Positions 1-11,254 of a DNA stretch of 64,000 nt are shown piece by piece. Position numbers and translations under genes: made by a program. The notes under the pieces were generated by a model. It was not told the origin of the DNA and made no database searches. It saw only the letters and a list, made by a program, of their open reading frames with translations. Within the stretch, counting starts at the first letter, position 1, and each line of letters starts with the position of its first letter. The DNA is from Rutpela maculata (taxonomy: Eukaryota > Arthropoda > Insecta > Coleoptera > Cerambycidae). The stretch lies in contig OW386285.2 of NCBI GenBank assembly GCA_936432065.2, forward strand, positions 260,532,317 to 260,596,316. Reading direction: 5' to 3'.

Positions 1-557
1 TTTACAATTTATTATCCAATCAGGATTTTCTACTGCCCAGAACCTAGAGTTTTGTGATGACACTACCCCGTTGGTGGAGAAAGTTGCCTCGTCCGTGAAA
101 ATTACTTTCTTCAAGAAGTCTCTATTGTTTAAATAATTACCTTGGATCCATAAACAATATTCTAATCTTCTCTCTTCATCACCTTCCTCCAAGGTATGTA
201 AAAATTTTGGTTTAAACGGTTGTAGCTTATGGCGTTTTAAACATCTCCAAATTTTTGATGCCGACAAATTAAGGTCACGAGCCATATTTCGAAGACTGGT
301 AGTAGATTGGCGTTAAACGCCGCTAATATAACATTATCATCTCCGTGATTTCGATTAAGATGTACTCTCAGTTTAAGCACATTGCCAGTTGTATTGAACA
401 AGTGACATATTCTTGCTACGGTACCATGGTGTATTGGTTGTCTTAGAGGATGTCTTAAATTAAATTCTTCTGCTGCTTCTCTTGAAGACCGTACATTTTC
501 ACCGACTATCTTTATTATTTCAATTTTTTCATCAGTAGTTAAAAGTATTCTAACCAT
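1..557 (-). pseudogene. Tc1/mariner-superfamily transposase relic, cut by the window edge
   Basis: Reading leftwards from an ATG at 557-555, the protein starts MVRILLTTDEKIEIIK and continues into a helix-turn-helix of the DUF4817 kind seen at the N-terminus of many insect Tc1/mariner-like transposases (HHGTVARI at about residues 45-52). Near position 313 the frame breaks. The second frame carries SLRNMARDLNLSASKIW, and near the window edge the catalytic-type motif FTDEATFSTNGVV followed by FWAVENPDWI, which matches the first Asp block of the DDE domain. The rest lies outside the window. One apparent frameshift makes this copy defective as read. The DDE family assignment is solid; the subfamily is uncertain. 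Confidence 0.8.
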
Positions 558-956
558 TATGAGAAAAGATATGAAATAAGGAAACTTTAGTATGAATAAA
601 ATTATTAAAACAAGAAAAACTAACAAACTCCACAGAAAATAACAACAATCACTTCTGTCATGAAAGCAATGACGAAATAAATAAAACAATACATATTGAC
701 CGTTAATTTCACGGCACTCTTTACATTCAACGCAATAAAACCGTCCATGTTCCTAAATTTCTGAGCCGATAAGGAGGAAGGATATGATGGAGAGTTACTC
801 CTCCAGAAGAGAGATAACAAAAAGAAAAAAAGAAAAGATATTACATTCAACTTGATATGTAAAAATAAAAAGCCCTTTTAGTGTTTATTGAATGCTGATT
901 TTTGTTCACAACTTTCATTTGTTGGAAAAAGTTCTCTTTATGTGTTCTCTTTTTTT
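558..956. other. No gene seen; AT-rich leader between transposase relic and satellite
   Basis: AT-rich sequence upstream of the transposase start. The short minus-strand frames here have no recognisable protein features. It may be the 5' untranslated part of the transposon. Confidence 0.5.
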
Positions 957-2390
957 GAAAATATTCCGATTTTCATAAAATTTTACAGAGGGGCATATGA
1001 AGTGATCCTGAACAACTTTTATTAACAAAATTTTTGTCTATCTCTAAGCCTACTATGATTTCTCGAAAATTAACATTTTATTTTTATCGCAGTAGGCAGG
1101 GGTTTTAGATTTAGACGGCATTTATGTATTGAATAAAGTCACCTTATGGATTTGTTTGGCTGATAAAAATTTGAAATTAATTCGGCCGCAAATAAAAAAG
1201 ATACAGGGGTGTCTTCACGAGAAGTGAAACAAAATTTTTTTTTTTGAAAATATTCCGATTTTCACAAAATTTTACAGGGGGACATATCAAGTGATTCCGA
1301 ACTACTTTTGTTAACAAAATTTTTGTCTATCTCTAAGCCTACTATGATTTCTCGAAAATTAACATTTTCTTTTTATCGCAGTAGCCCGGCGTTTTAGATT
1401 TAGACGGCATTTATGTATTGAATAAAGTCACCTTATGGACTTGTATGGCTGATAAAAATTTGAAATTAATTCGGCCACAAATAAAAAAGATACAGGGGTG
1501 TCTTCACGAGAAGTGAAACAAAAAATTTTTTTTTGAAAATATTCCGATTTTCACAAAATTTTACAGGGGGACATATCAAGTGATTCTGAACAACTTTTGT
1601 TAACAAAATTTTTGTCTATCTCTAAGCCTACTATGATTTCTCGAAAATTGATATTTTCTTTTTATCGCAGTAGGCCGGCGTTTTAGATTTAGACGGCATT
1701 TATATGTTGAATAAAGTCACCTTATGGACTTGTATGGCTGATAAAAATTTGAAATTAATCCGGCCACAAATAAAAAAGATACAGGGGTGTCTTCACGAGA
1801 AGTGAAACAAAAAATTTTTTTTTGAAAATATTCCGATTTTCACAAAATTTTACAGGGGGACATATCAAGTGATTCCGAACAACTTTTGTTAACAAAATTT
1901 TTGTCTATCTCTAAGCCTACTATGATTTCTCGAAAATTGACATTTTCTTTTTATCGCAGTAGGCCGGCGTTTTAGATTTAGACGGCATTTATATGTTGAA
2001 TAAAGTCACCTTATGGACTTGTATGGCTGATAAAAATTTGAAATTAATCCGGCCACAAATAAAAAAGATACAGGGGTGTCTTCACGAGAAGTGAAACAAA
2101 AAATTTTTTTTTGAAAATATTCCGATTTTCACAAAATTTTACAGGAGGACATATCAAGTGATTCCGAACAACTTTTGTTAACAAAATTTTTGTCTATCTC
2201 TAAGTCTACTATGATTTCTCGAAAATTGACATTTTCTTTTTATCGCAGTAGGCCGGCGTTTTAGATTTAGACGGCATTTATATGTTGAATAAAGTCACCT
2301 TATGGACTTGCATGGCTGATAAAAATTTGAAATTAATTCGGCAACAAATAAAAAAGATACAGGGGTGTCTTCACGAGAAGTGAAACACAC
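957..2390 (+). repeat. 289-bp satellite, five tandem units
   Basis: Units begin with GAAAATATTCCGATTTTCA at 957, 1246, 1535, 1824 and 2113, an exact 289-bp spacing each time. Each unit runs through a GTCTATCTCTAAG block, a TTATCGCAGTAGGC block and a GGGGTGTCTTCACGAG block, and ends at AAGTGAAAC. The first unit is the most diverged and units 3 to 5 are nearly identical. After the last unit the sequence changes to ACACTGTATATAG, a terminus also seen on other dispersed repeats here (31930-31950). No coding capacity is visible. Confidence 0.95.
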
Positions 2391-3585
2391 TGTATATAGA
2401 TTTGATTTAAGTACATTTATAATCATCCCCTGTGCGGTGTATGACGTTTTATAAATTTTAAATCGTTCGTCAATATTATTGTATATATGAAATATGTTTT
2501 AAATTTTGAATCCAGACTTTAGATTTGTGATCGAATATTGAATAATAATGAATATGAAATATTAAATAATAATGAATGAAATATTAAATAATAATGAATA
2601 ATAACCCTTTTTTAATTTATGTACTGTGTTCAATTAATTAGTAACTATCTTGATAACTATCGGCATTTCTTAAGCAGATAGTTAAGACAGAATGGGTATT
2701 TAATTACTTTTATCTTTTATATTTAGATTTCCGTTTTCCATGTCATTACAATCCCCTTGTAGAATTTTTTAAATGCGCCCCACGGTCCTTAGGTTAGTGC
2801 GCATGCTCCACGGTCAGTCACGATTCTGCTGTCAAATGCAAATGTCGATTTCTTCAATTTGTGTTTTGTTTTCCCGTGATTTATTAATTAGTCCAAGTAT
2901 ACATTAATTGCATTGCAGTAAGTATTTTACAATTATTGTATACAATATAACTACCACATAGTTTTGTTGTCATTTGCAGATATTTTATATTTAGACACTA
3001 AAGTTTAATGTGTATCCCTTTGTATATATTATACTAAGCATACCACCTATATTAGTTATAATAATTACGGCGTTTGTAGGTATCGATTTTTAGAAAAGAA
3101 ACTGAGGTGTCTTTGTAATGGTCTCGGTCCACGAAAAGGAAGCTTGGTGGTCACCATTCAAACAATTGACTGATCATTGAAAAACAGGTGAAAATGCAGA
3201 TGAAATATGAACACTTTACGGGGTGTTTAAATCTTATTTTCAAGAAGGTAGGTTCGATCTATTTCAATATTAAGGAGCTTTTGTTTATTTAAATCACAAC
3301 CATTGGATTTGATTACAACATACGAGTTGTGATAGGTATTTGTAGTAATTTGCTTTATACCTATTTCAGAGGATTATAGAAGAACTGCAATTAATTGAAA
3401 AGGGCAGAGATCTGATGTACAGAGTGAATAAAAACAAATCAAAGGACTGTACAAAAAGCACGTCAGATGATATCGAAGAACATATTGGAAGCTGTTGACT
3501 TCCCAAGAAATTTTGTCTTTACTAGAAGTTGAAAGAAGATAGGTATGTTGTTCTTTTAATAACTCTGGTAGGCATTTAAAATCAA
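2391..3585. other. No confirmed gene; AT-rich with short internal repeats
   Basis: Positions 2525-2605 hold imperfect tandem copies of an AATAATGAAT-type motif. Isolated splice-like signals occur (ATTGCA/GTAAGT at 2911-2922, TTTCAG before 3371) around short open stretches such as RIIEELQLIEKGRDLMYR near 3371-3424. No continuous reading frame or recognisable domain links them, so I do not call a gene. Confidence 0.4.
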
Positions 3586-3804
3586 GTATCTGAAATTTCG
3601 AACGTTCACTTGAACGAATTTCATATGAAAATGAAAAATTAATAAAAGCCACACTTCGATTTAGGTGTAAAAACAAGTATTGTGGATATTTATTGTCAGC
3701 AAATGTGGCAATGAAGTGTTTATGCCTAAATCGATATGTGGTTTTTATTAACTTTTCTTTTTCATCTAAAATTCATTCAAGTGAACGTTCGAAACTTCAG
3801 GTAC
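3586..3804. repeat. Foldback MITE, 219 bp
   Basis: The left arm (GTATCTGAAATTTCGAACG...) and right arm (...CGTTCGAAACTTCAGGTAC) are inverted copies over about 75 bp, including a CACACTTCGATTTAGG / CCTAAATCGATATGTGG pair. The loop is roughly 50 bp. No coding sequence. The family is not identified. Confidence 0.8.
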
Positions 3805-3954
3805 ATATAAAATCACACGTTAAACAAATCCTCGTCATAATATGATACTCTCAACTATGACAGTGGGTACCGATATTCCTGATCTTTGACCTTTCATATC
3901 TCAAAAACTGGCGATTTTCAGATATTGTGCCCATGAAAACTTTTGATCAGGATA

Positions 3955-4550
3955 TTATGAAGTACAACATACTACATTTTCAGCCCATTTGACTGTACCT
4001 TCTTTTCCATTTATTTTGTGCCTGCCGTGTCCTTTCTCGTATATACAAAAAAATGTTGAGTATTCTATAATTAACATTTTTAACAAATTGCCGGACAACA
4101 TAAAAAATCTCACTTTAAAAACATTAAAACTAGAACTCAAACTAATAAAAAAAGCTTACTATACGGTGGACGAATATTTCACTGATGTTTTAATACATTA
4201 ATAAAAAACTTACTTTTGTACTCTCAAACTAGGCTGTTCTCAAATTTATCATTGTATTGTATTGTTATACCATTTTAATATTTTAACCAAACACATTTTT
4301 ATCCAAACTAGGCATATTATCTATTTTAAAATTAACTTTAATTACTGTTGTCGTCCTCTATTTATTTTCACTGTTACCATTTGTTAGTGTTTCAATTTTA
4401 TTATGATATGTATTTTTTACATTAATATTAACTATATTCTTTTTTCTGCTGTATTCTCTTAATGTTTTTGACGTGTTCTACATCCAATGAGGTATTGTAT
4501 GTAAAAAGGAACAAATAAATGTATCTATCTATCTATCTATCTATGATAAT
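3955..4550 (+). mobile_element. 5'-truncated non-LTR retrotransposon, 3' end with (TATC)n tail
   Basis: The open stretch 3989-4201 encodes a typical C-terminal end of a LINE ORF2: INIFNKLPDNIKNLTLKTLK, then KKAYYTVDEYF, then a stop. A 3' UTR of about 310 bp follows, with an AATAAA-like signal (AACAAATAAATG) and a terminal TATC microsatellite at about 4522-4545. Short tandem repeats at the 3' end are characteristic of several CR1-group LINEs. The left breakpoint is not resolved; everything upstream of the ORF2 tail is missing. Confidence 0.75.
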
Positions 4551-5633
4551 ATCAATTTGTTTAATTTATGTTTGATCAGTTTTATTTTTTCTGTAAGATC
4601 TTTGTAAGATGTTTTTATATTTTTCAACTTTATCATGGCCAGTTTTTAAAGAGAAATAAGTACCTATTCAAATATAATACAATGTATTTTCTTTTGTAGT
4701 TGGACTAGCACGTGTATCTCCTCCTCTGGACAGGAAGAAAATACCTTCTTAAAAATTGGAAAAGCCAAAAGAAAGTATTCAGCCAATAGGATCAGTCACA
4801 GATGATGTGTTGAGAATGAAAAGTGAACTTTCGCAATTACAAGTATCACCATCGGCAACACCTGGACACTTGGTTTTGAAAATGTAAGCCCTCCAATTTT
4901 TACTATTTTTTACTTACTGACAAAAAATTCGTTATAGTAAAATATGACAGTTCATAAGTTGCAAAGAAAATTTTTTTGTTAAAAAAAATCTGAATTGAAA
5001 TTTTTGTCACAATTGTTTTTTATTATTACAATTCATTTTTGTAACAAAAAATAAAAATATGTTTAAAGTAACACAACTGTTTTATTTATACCTCTTCCTA
5101 TTTTATAATTTAAGATGCATACTTAATTGTTACAACAATGTAAAGTAATTAATAAAATAAAATCATGTTTTGTTCTTGGCAATTTAAAACACGATTTGAA
5201 ATAGATAAAACTTGGTAGTGTAATATGATCATTAGATTTTTTCATAAATAACACGTTAAATATGATTTTTAAGCTGAAGTTTTAGAGTGATAAATGTTTG
5301 ATCCATTTTAAAATGGTTTTTAACAGATCTTATTAACGTAACACTATTTTTTTTACATATATTCGTGGACCTTTGTAAAGTATTGTTATAGCAAATACAG
5401 TTTTATTTAAGTTTATTTAGCATTTGTGTGCTCCATTCAATAAAATTTGATGAATAAAACATTTGACTTTAGTGGAAAACTGATAGTAAAAACAAATTTT
5501 CTGTGCATATATTCCACATTTACTTACATAATATTCTTCACAAGGAATATGAAATGTGGAAAATTAGAGTAAGTACCTAATAATTGACTGTAACAATTAA
5601 ACTTTAAAATTAGATATTGGATTTATTATATGC
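4551..5633. other. No gene seen
   Basis: A stretch at 4700-4883 is bounded by splice-like signals (GTAG before TTGGAC and AAAAT/GTAAGC), but every frame has a stop or no recognisable domain. The rest is AT-rich unique-looking DNA. Confidence 0.4.
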
Positions 5634-5831
5634 AAGTACTTCACTCATATCATGTATTCTCTGGAGTTTAATTATTATAATAATTTATTATTTGCTATAA
5701 TCATAGATGAGTCGCTGCGTCATACTGAACATATTCAGAATGAAGCAGCGACTCATCAATGATTACAATAAGTAATAAATTTTTATAATAATTAAACTTT
5801 GAAGAAAATACATGACATGAGTGAAGTACTT
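5634..5831. repeat. Near-continuous palindrome (foldback MITE), 198 bp
   Basis: Begins AAGTACTTCACTCATATCAT and ends with the inverted copy ATGACATGAGTGAAGTACTT. The centre is a second hairpin around GAGTCGCTGCGTCAT and ATGAAGCAGCGACTC. Nearly the whole length can fold back on itself. No coding capacity. Confidence 0.85.
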
Positions 5832-6305
5832 ATAGCTGCCACTGATACTTAATGTTCATTCCTACAATATACATGCATCATAGATTTATGATCCATGTGT
5901 AACATACCAGGCACCTACGGCTTAATTCCTGCGAAGGTAGTACTCATATACCATGAACATGCAGTGTACATTGTGAATGTAGGATGGACCTTCCTCCTAT
6001 ATACCTCATGTATCTATCAGTATGTCAATATACGTTTCTGGTTCATATCAAGTTCCGTTTTGGTCTATGGGTACGTTGTAGGAATCTTACTCGTATATCG
6101 AGAGGCGGTCATCTGTACGTCTCTCTGACATTCAGATTTTCTACACGGAATACAAAATGAATATTCATTCTTAGTTTCATGGGTACATAAAGTACGTTCT
6201 GAGCACATGCTCTGAATGTAAAAATGCTAACTGGGTAATATTTAAAGTGCAGGTGTATATAAAATATATAAAATATAGCACAGTAACCATAGGTTTAAGG
6301 AGTAT
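5832..6305. other. No gene seen
   Basis: A 77-residue open frame at 5895-6128 is hydrophobic but has no family features or splice context. I see nothing else. Confidence 0.4.
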
Positions 6306-6308
6306 TTA

Positions 6309-6681
6309 GGGCCGGTTTTATAGGTACAGATTAAACCTAAGTTTAACTGGAAGATTCTGTTGAGGTCCGAAATAAAAGTTAATAGCGTGTTTAGCAAAGT
6401 GTATATTAAGCCCATTCATCAAATAGGAAATTATTAATAAATTTGAATAAAGCTTCTGTGGTATTAATGGTTGTTATTGACAGTTATTATCGATAGTTAT
6501 CGAATGATTTTTGTAGTAAAAAAACTTCTGTGAGAAGCGTCTTTTTGAGTTCTTGTTAATTTCTTGTTTGATGAATGTGCTTAATATACACTTTGCTAAA
6601 TACGCTATTTACTTTTATTTCGGGCCTCAACAGAATCTTCTAGTTAAATTTAGGTTTAATCTGTACCTATAAAACCGGCCC
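6309..6681. mobile_element. PIF/Harbinger-like MITE, 373 bp, TTA target duplication
   Basis: Terminal inverted repeats over roughly 110 bp begin GGGCCGGTTTTATAGGTACA and end TGTACCTATAAAACCGGCCC, and the element is flanked by TTA on both sides (6306-6308 and 6682-6684). GG-rich termini and a 3-bp TTA duplication fit PIF/Harbinger-type elements. The interior is non-coding. Confidence 0.85.
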
Positions 6682-6684
6682 TTA

Positions 6685-7373
6685 GAGGCTCATATAACAA
6701 TTGAATTGTAAGAGTTTGTTACTAGTTAGTAATAAACCGAACAATAAATGAAAAAACTAGTTTGCATTAAATATTTGTTAGTTATTGAATCCTTACTCAA
6801 TATAATTGAAAATAGATAATAAGGCAAATGAGAGTCAACATGCAATTCGTATACATTTTACAGATAAATAAATAAATACAAAACGTAAATAAAATCACAA
6901 ATTTAGGTAATCAATACTAAACACCGCCCTCTATTTCCATTCACTAATTGTGGCCCTGGTGTACTGTGATAGATTTTGTAATAAGCAAATCCTTCCTAGG
7001 AATTTTTCAGAAATAATGGTAACATCAGCAATTAGTAAATTTCCCGCCTCCACATTCTATCTTAATGAATTACTTGAACAGCGGCATCGCCTCATCTAAA
7101 TATTTTGCCATATTCGAACAAAATTTTAATCAAATAAGTATTCATAGTCGGTCACTGCGTCATTATTATTTTCTGAAGCAGTCACCGTAGGACGGGCAAA
7201 AATTATTCCAAGGTGGGCTCCCATTCTGGCCCACCCCTAGCTGCAGGCCTGGCCTTTACGTAGACACTCTAACACGTTTCTGTGCATTTTTTATATATTC
7301 AAGTTTAAGACTTAATCTGTACGTGGCCACCTTTACATTGTATTCTTTATTTTAATAAAATTTATATTTTTAG
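6685..7373. other. Presumed intron sequence upstream of the first visible channel exon
   Basis: No open frame with recognisable features. The exon that should encode S1 and the start of S2 was looked for here and not found. The acceptor of the next exon (ATTTTTAG at 7366-7373) closes the segment. Confidence 0.45.
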
Positions 7374-7542
7374 GCATTATTTAAAGACAAATTTTATATT
7401 TGATGCAATTTCATCAGTTTCTGGGAAATGGTTAATATTTTTCAAGCCTACAAGTGAAGTTGAATACGCACTGACATGGATTCTGGTGTTCAGGTTTTTA
7501 CTTATTATAATGTTCTCTAGCTATTCCAAAGCTCTTTCAGAT
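7374..7542 (+). CDS. HCN/CNG-like channel, exon with S2-S3 linker, S3 and S4
   Basis: This is the first of six phase-compatible exons of a cyclic-nucleotide-gated cation channel of the HCN/CNG superfamily, a plasma-membrane channel. The exon begins with one base finishing a codon, then encodes HYLKTNFIFDAISSVSGKW, the conserved S2-S3 linker and S3 block, followed by the S4 position (ALTWILVFRFLLIIMFSSYS). It ends SKALSD at a GTAAGC donor. The acceptor is TTTTTAG. In classical HCN channels S4 carries a basic residue at every third position; here only one Arg and one Lys are visible, so the voltage sensor looks neutralised. Upstream exons are not seen. The assignment rests on the linked exons downstream. 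Confidence 0.85.
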
Positions 7543-7598
7543 GTAAGCATGTATTTCATTTGGTCTAGAAAAATTTCAACCTGTATAATATTTTCCAG

Positions 7599-7774
7599 TT
7601 TTTTCATATGAATCACTATACATATATGACAACGATGGCGTTTTTCTACACATTTATGTTTTGGCATATTATGTGTTGTCTTGTACATTTTATGAAACAG
7701 AACCTTGGATCTGAAACGAATCTATTTTCAGCAGCCTATTTTGGAAATGATATGAATGAAAAAGCAGATGAAGG
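7599..7774 (+). CDS. HCN/CNG-like channel, exon with S4-S5 linker and S5
   Basis: A 56-bp intron separates this from the previous exon. The exon starts in phase 0 after TTTTCCAG and encodes FFHMNHYTYMTTMAFFYTF, then a hydrophobic S5-like helix (FMFWHIMCCLVHFM), then a polar turret (KQNLGSETNLFSAAYFGND). It is 176 bp and ends with two bases (GG) before GTATAG. Adding the first base of the exon at 28680 completes a Gly codon, which supports direct joining across a 20.9-kb intron. The W-H-I-M-C-C pattern resembles the conserved S5 of the family. Confidence 0.83.
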
Positions 7775-7935
7775 GTATAGTATCTAATTTTCTCAGTAGT
7801 TATTTATAGTGGCATAAAATCGGCCTCAGATTATGCCGTTTTTTTAAATTGTGGTATAACTAAATGGGACTTTCGCCATCTTGTAGAGCATCATTTTGGT
7901 CATCTGAAATGGACTTTGACAACTTTTTAGCAGGG

Positions 7936-8135
7936 CCAGATTTTGCAAAATCTAATTTTTCATGTCTGAGAAGTGATTCGAAAAATATGTTTTTCAAAAC
8001 GTACATTGTGATATTAAATTAATGATTTGAGTTACGATTATAAATTTTTGGAAATTTATTTAGAAAACTAGTGCACTTCTAATGGTACTCAGCAAATTTC
8101 CAAAATGTAAGGCTTTTTCGTGAATACTAACCCCA
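7936..8135 (+). repeat. Dispersed repeat Y, plus-oriented copy
   Basis: Runs from about TGCAAAATCTAATTTTTCAT to TGTAAGGCTTTTTCGTGAA. A clearly related inverted copy lies at 14045-14226. Together with the repeats downstream it appears to belong to the left half of a large foldback arrangement. Non-coding. Confidence 0.75.
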
Positions 8136-8754
8136 AAGTTTCCTCTAGTAAATCCGTGCATTGAAAACTTCACTATGCGGGAAGCTATATATTGATTAGT
8201 GAAAATTTATCGAACCAAATGTAGACAGAACTGTAAAAAGTTTTTAAAAATAGATTCTCATGGTTTTAATCTGCCTCGGAGTCGCTATGTGCGACCCACC
8301 TGCCTAAGGCGCAGTAGGATAGGCAATAGTATTTTTCTATTAAGTAGCGTTTTATACTAGTAACTTTTCGATTGTCATTTTAGTTTCGAACTAACATATT
8401 TTTTTGTACTAATGCCTAAAAGTGACAATTTATTCTAGTAATGCGTAAAAGTAAAAATACTGAAAATAATGAAAGTAATTCCCTAGCACCTATTATTATT
8501 ATTAAATTTGTCATATGCCTACTTTTAAATGAACGAATACATAATGTCATTTGACAAATAGATTAAAAATTATTAGCAAATATATTTTAAAAAATCCATT
8601 TTAAAATGGTTGTAGAAATAATCTTGTATGGAGCAATTTGCGAAAACTGTATTTTGGATACTTGAAAATTTACATCACGAGCCTAAAACATTACCTTTTC
8701 ACAACTATTGCAAAAATAACTACTGCTGGGTATCTAATTAAACACAGAATGAGA
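8136..8754. other. No gene seen
   Basis: Intron sequence of the channel gene. AT-rich; I find no coding features or clear repeats here. Confidence 0.4.
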
Positions 8755-9040
8755 CACTTATTATAGCTGGTGGATTTGAAAATCCTGATTTAGGTTACTC
8801 GATCAATAAAGAAAATGATATGATTGAATGCAAAACTTAAAATCCAACCATGAAGAAGCCTTTTCGCAATTGGTTTTACACATGTATGAATATCAAGTCC
8901 ACTATCACAATAATATTTTAGTAAAATCTGTGGATACGGATGTATTAACTCTGCTTATACATTATAGTAATGGTTATCTCAAATATCAAGATTCAGGAAT
9001 ACAATGTTCTCTTTATATAGAATTGACATGTAAAAACCTC
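8755..9040 (+). pseudogene. Transposon-type PIN-like/CXC gene relic, part 1
   Basis: After a frameshift near 8835 the frame reads KSNHEEAFSQLVLHMYEYQ and then ILVKSVDTDVLTLLIHY. This resembles the HEEADTQ...SVDTDVLVLL core of an uncharacterised multicopy arthropod protein family that combines a PIN-like nuclease fold with a C-terminal cysteine-rich CXC tail. The same frame resumes after a repeat insertion at 9751, and a matching CXC tail lies at 12886, all on the same strand in the expected order. I infer a single old copy broken into three pieces. The family name is from memory of recurrent insect proteins and needs a profile search. Confidence 0.6.
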
Positions 9041-9052
9041 TGCCCAAGGAAT

Positions 9053-9724
9053 CACTACTTCCACATCCAGATTTTCTATCCAAGTCACCTACAACGAAAA
9101 AATTTTGTATGTGAAAATAATTGTTTATGAAACTTTAATAATATAATATTTGAAATCCTCTACCCCAAAAACCCATAAAATGATACCCCACATCGGTAGT
9201 GGGATGGGGGTGATACGGGGTGGTAGTGGGGGTGGCTGAAGTAAAAAAATATTTAGGTTTCTGGTTCTTGTACACACACTAAATCACATTTTTTTTTCAT
9301 CCCCTTTAATACCGGAGTGGTGGTGGCAATGGGGGGTGGCTAATGCCAATTTTTTTTTTGAGACCTTAGCTTCTCTTGTATATACTAAATACCAATTTTA
9401 TGGACTCTTACCTGCTTGATTTACCTATTTACCTCAAATTTACCCCAATTTACCCTCTAACTCTTCGACGGAACAAGATGAAAATATAATCTAGTTCCAG
9501 ATCTCGTTAAAGTACATATGTCTACCAAATTTCAAGTCAATATCTCAAACGGTTCCAGAGTAAACGTGCGCACAAAAAAGTTAGACAGATCGACAGACGG
9601 ACAGAAATTTTTTTCGCTCAAACTTAAAATCTCGACGTTTCATGACATTCAAAGCCTATTTGGACAATAAAAATTTTTAAAAATTTTTTTGTCGTTACTA
9701 TACTTCCACTGAATGTGGAAGTAA
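9053..9724 (+). repeat. Repeat X, copy 1 (CTTCCACATCCAG ends)
   Basis: Starts TACTTCCACATCCAG and ends CTTCCACTGAATGTGGAAGTAA, so the two ends are inverted copies of a TTACTTCCAC motif. The interior contains GGGGTGG-rich tracts, a TTCGACGGAACAAGATGAAA block and a GTAAACGTGCGCAC block. Other copies in this window are at 10142-10860 (+), 13570-14032 (-) and a deleted copy at 35514-35690 (-). It separates two pieces of the PIN-like relic. Confidence 0.85.
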
Positions 9725-9750
9725 TAAATAAAAAAATAATAATAATTATT

Positions 9751-10098
9751 TCAGTATTAGACATAGTCGAAAAACTTGATGATCAAATTTGTAAATGTTT
9801 ATTACCTCTGCATGTCATAAAAGGATGCGATGCTACAATTTATTCTATAAAATTGGGAAAAAACTTTCTTTGATGTGTTCACATAGAACCCCAAAGCATT
9901 TGGTAATTTAGAAATACTGGCCACTACTCTAATAACAGCATCATTTGAAATTGGGACAAAATTTGTGCTAACTCTCTTTAAAAACAAAGATACAGCAATA
10001 AAAATATTGAATGAATTAAGATATCATCTTAGTATGACTTTCCAGAAATCAGTTTCAGAATTGTCACTAACTGATGATTACCCCAGTAAATAAAGACA
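9751..10098 (+). pseudogene. Transposon-type PIN-like/CXC gene relic, part 2
   Basis: The first frame reads DIVEKLDDQICKCLLPLHVI then KGCDATIY, corresponding to the family block usually written HAFTGCDTTSA. After a frame change around 9895 it continues KAFGNLEILATTLITASFEI and, further on, KILNELRYHLSMTFQKS, ending at a TAA. The GCD(T/A)T motif and the downstream leucine-rich segment place it directly C-terminal to part 1. At least one frameshift and a stop show it is dead. The repeat X copy between the parts is a later insertion. Confidence 0.6.
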
Positions 10099-10141
10099 AA
10101 ATTGAGGCCAAAATAGGAAAAAAACCGCTGCCCAAGGAATC

Positions 10142-10860
10142 ACTACTTCCACATCCAGATTCTCTATCCAAGTCACTCACAACGAAAAAACTTTGTATGT
10201 GAAAATAATTGTTTATGGAACTTTAATAATATAATATTTGAAATCCTCTATCCCAAAAACCCATAAAACGATACCCCACATCGGTAGTTGGGTGGGGGTG
10301 GTGATAGGGGGGTGGTAGTGGGGGGGTGGATGAAGTAAAAAAATATTTTGAGGTTTCTGGTTCCTGTACATAAACTAAATCACATTTTTTTTCCATCCCC
10401 TTTAATAAGGAGGTGGGGGTGGTAATGGGAGTGGCTAATGCCAAAAATTTTTTTGAGACCTTAGCTTCTCTTGTATATACTAAATACCAATTTCATGGAC
10501 TCTTACCTGCTTGATTTACCCATTTACCCCAAATTTACCCCGATTTACCCCCCAACCCTTCGACGGAACAAGATGAAAATATAATCTAGTTCTAGATCTC
10601 GTTAAAGTACATATGTGTACCAAATTTCAAGTCAATATCTTAAACGGTTCCAGAGTAAACGTGCGCACAAAAAAAGTTACAGACAGACAGACCGACAGAC
10701 AGACAGACCGACAGACAGACAGACCGACAGACAGACAGAAAATTTTTTTTCGCTCAAACTTAAAATCTCGACGTTTCATGACATTTTAAGCCTATTTGGA
10801 CAATAAAAATTTAAAAAAATTTTTTTTATCGTTACTATACTTCCACTGGACGTGGAAGTA
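10142..10860 (+). repeat. Repeat X, copy 2, with (ACAG)n microsatellite
   Basis: The same structure as copy 1, with the same preceding sequence CTGCCCAAGGAATCACTAC, so the duplicated unit is slightly larger than the element. It contains an ACAGACAGACAGACCG microsatellite at about 10677-10740. It ends CTTCCACTGGACGTGGAAGTA. Confidence 0.85.
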
Positions 10861-11105
10861 AAATTACGAGAAAGCTAGTTTTTTGTGGAGACCTTCATTG
10901 AGATGCCCTTAGTACATCCTGAGAAGTTTGAGCAATTTGAGCCATGGGCTTTTTTTTGGGGGGGTTAAAGGGTCGATTTTCAGTATTTTTTTTCCATTAT
11001 CTCGAAAAGTATCACTTTTTCGACAAAAATAGTCATGAACAAAAATATTTCTTGTGAAATTCTACACAAAAAAGATCATTACACTTTTTTTCGTAGGATC
11101 AATCG
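10861..11105 (+). repeat. Repeat M, plus-oriented copy
   Basis: Directly follows repeat X. Recognisable blocks are GTGGAGACCTTCATTGAGAT, GAGCCATGGGCTTTTTTT and CGAAAAGTATCACTTTTTCG. An inverted copy lies at 13335-13575, where it is again joined to a repeat X copy. X and M therefore move or duplicate together. Confidence 0.8.
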
Positions 11106-11254
11106 TTTCAAAGATATACAGTACGTACATACAGTACGTACATTAAATGTTGTGTCTCATTGTGAGGACAAAGTTTCACAAAGACATCCATTCCCAAATC
11201 CAAGAAAGACATTAATCGATTTAAAAAATGGTTAGAAGTCATCAAGCAGTAGAA

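Noticed and set aside
957..2390. Regular direct repeats as a possible CRISPR array
   Set aside because: The whole 289-bp unit repeats, with no short repeat/unique spacer pattern, and the context is eukaryotic.
2780..4883. Possible small host gene with exons near 2780-2916, 3188-3247, 3371-3490 and 4700-4883
   Set aside because: Splice-like sites exist, but the open stretches do not join in a consistent frame, contain stops and show no recognised domain.
5895..6128. 77-codon hydrophobic frame as the missing S1/S2 exon of the channel
   Set aside because: No similarity to channel S1/S2, no suitable donor with the required phase, and ordinary length for chance.
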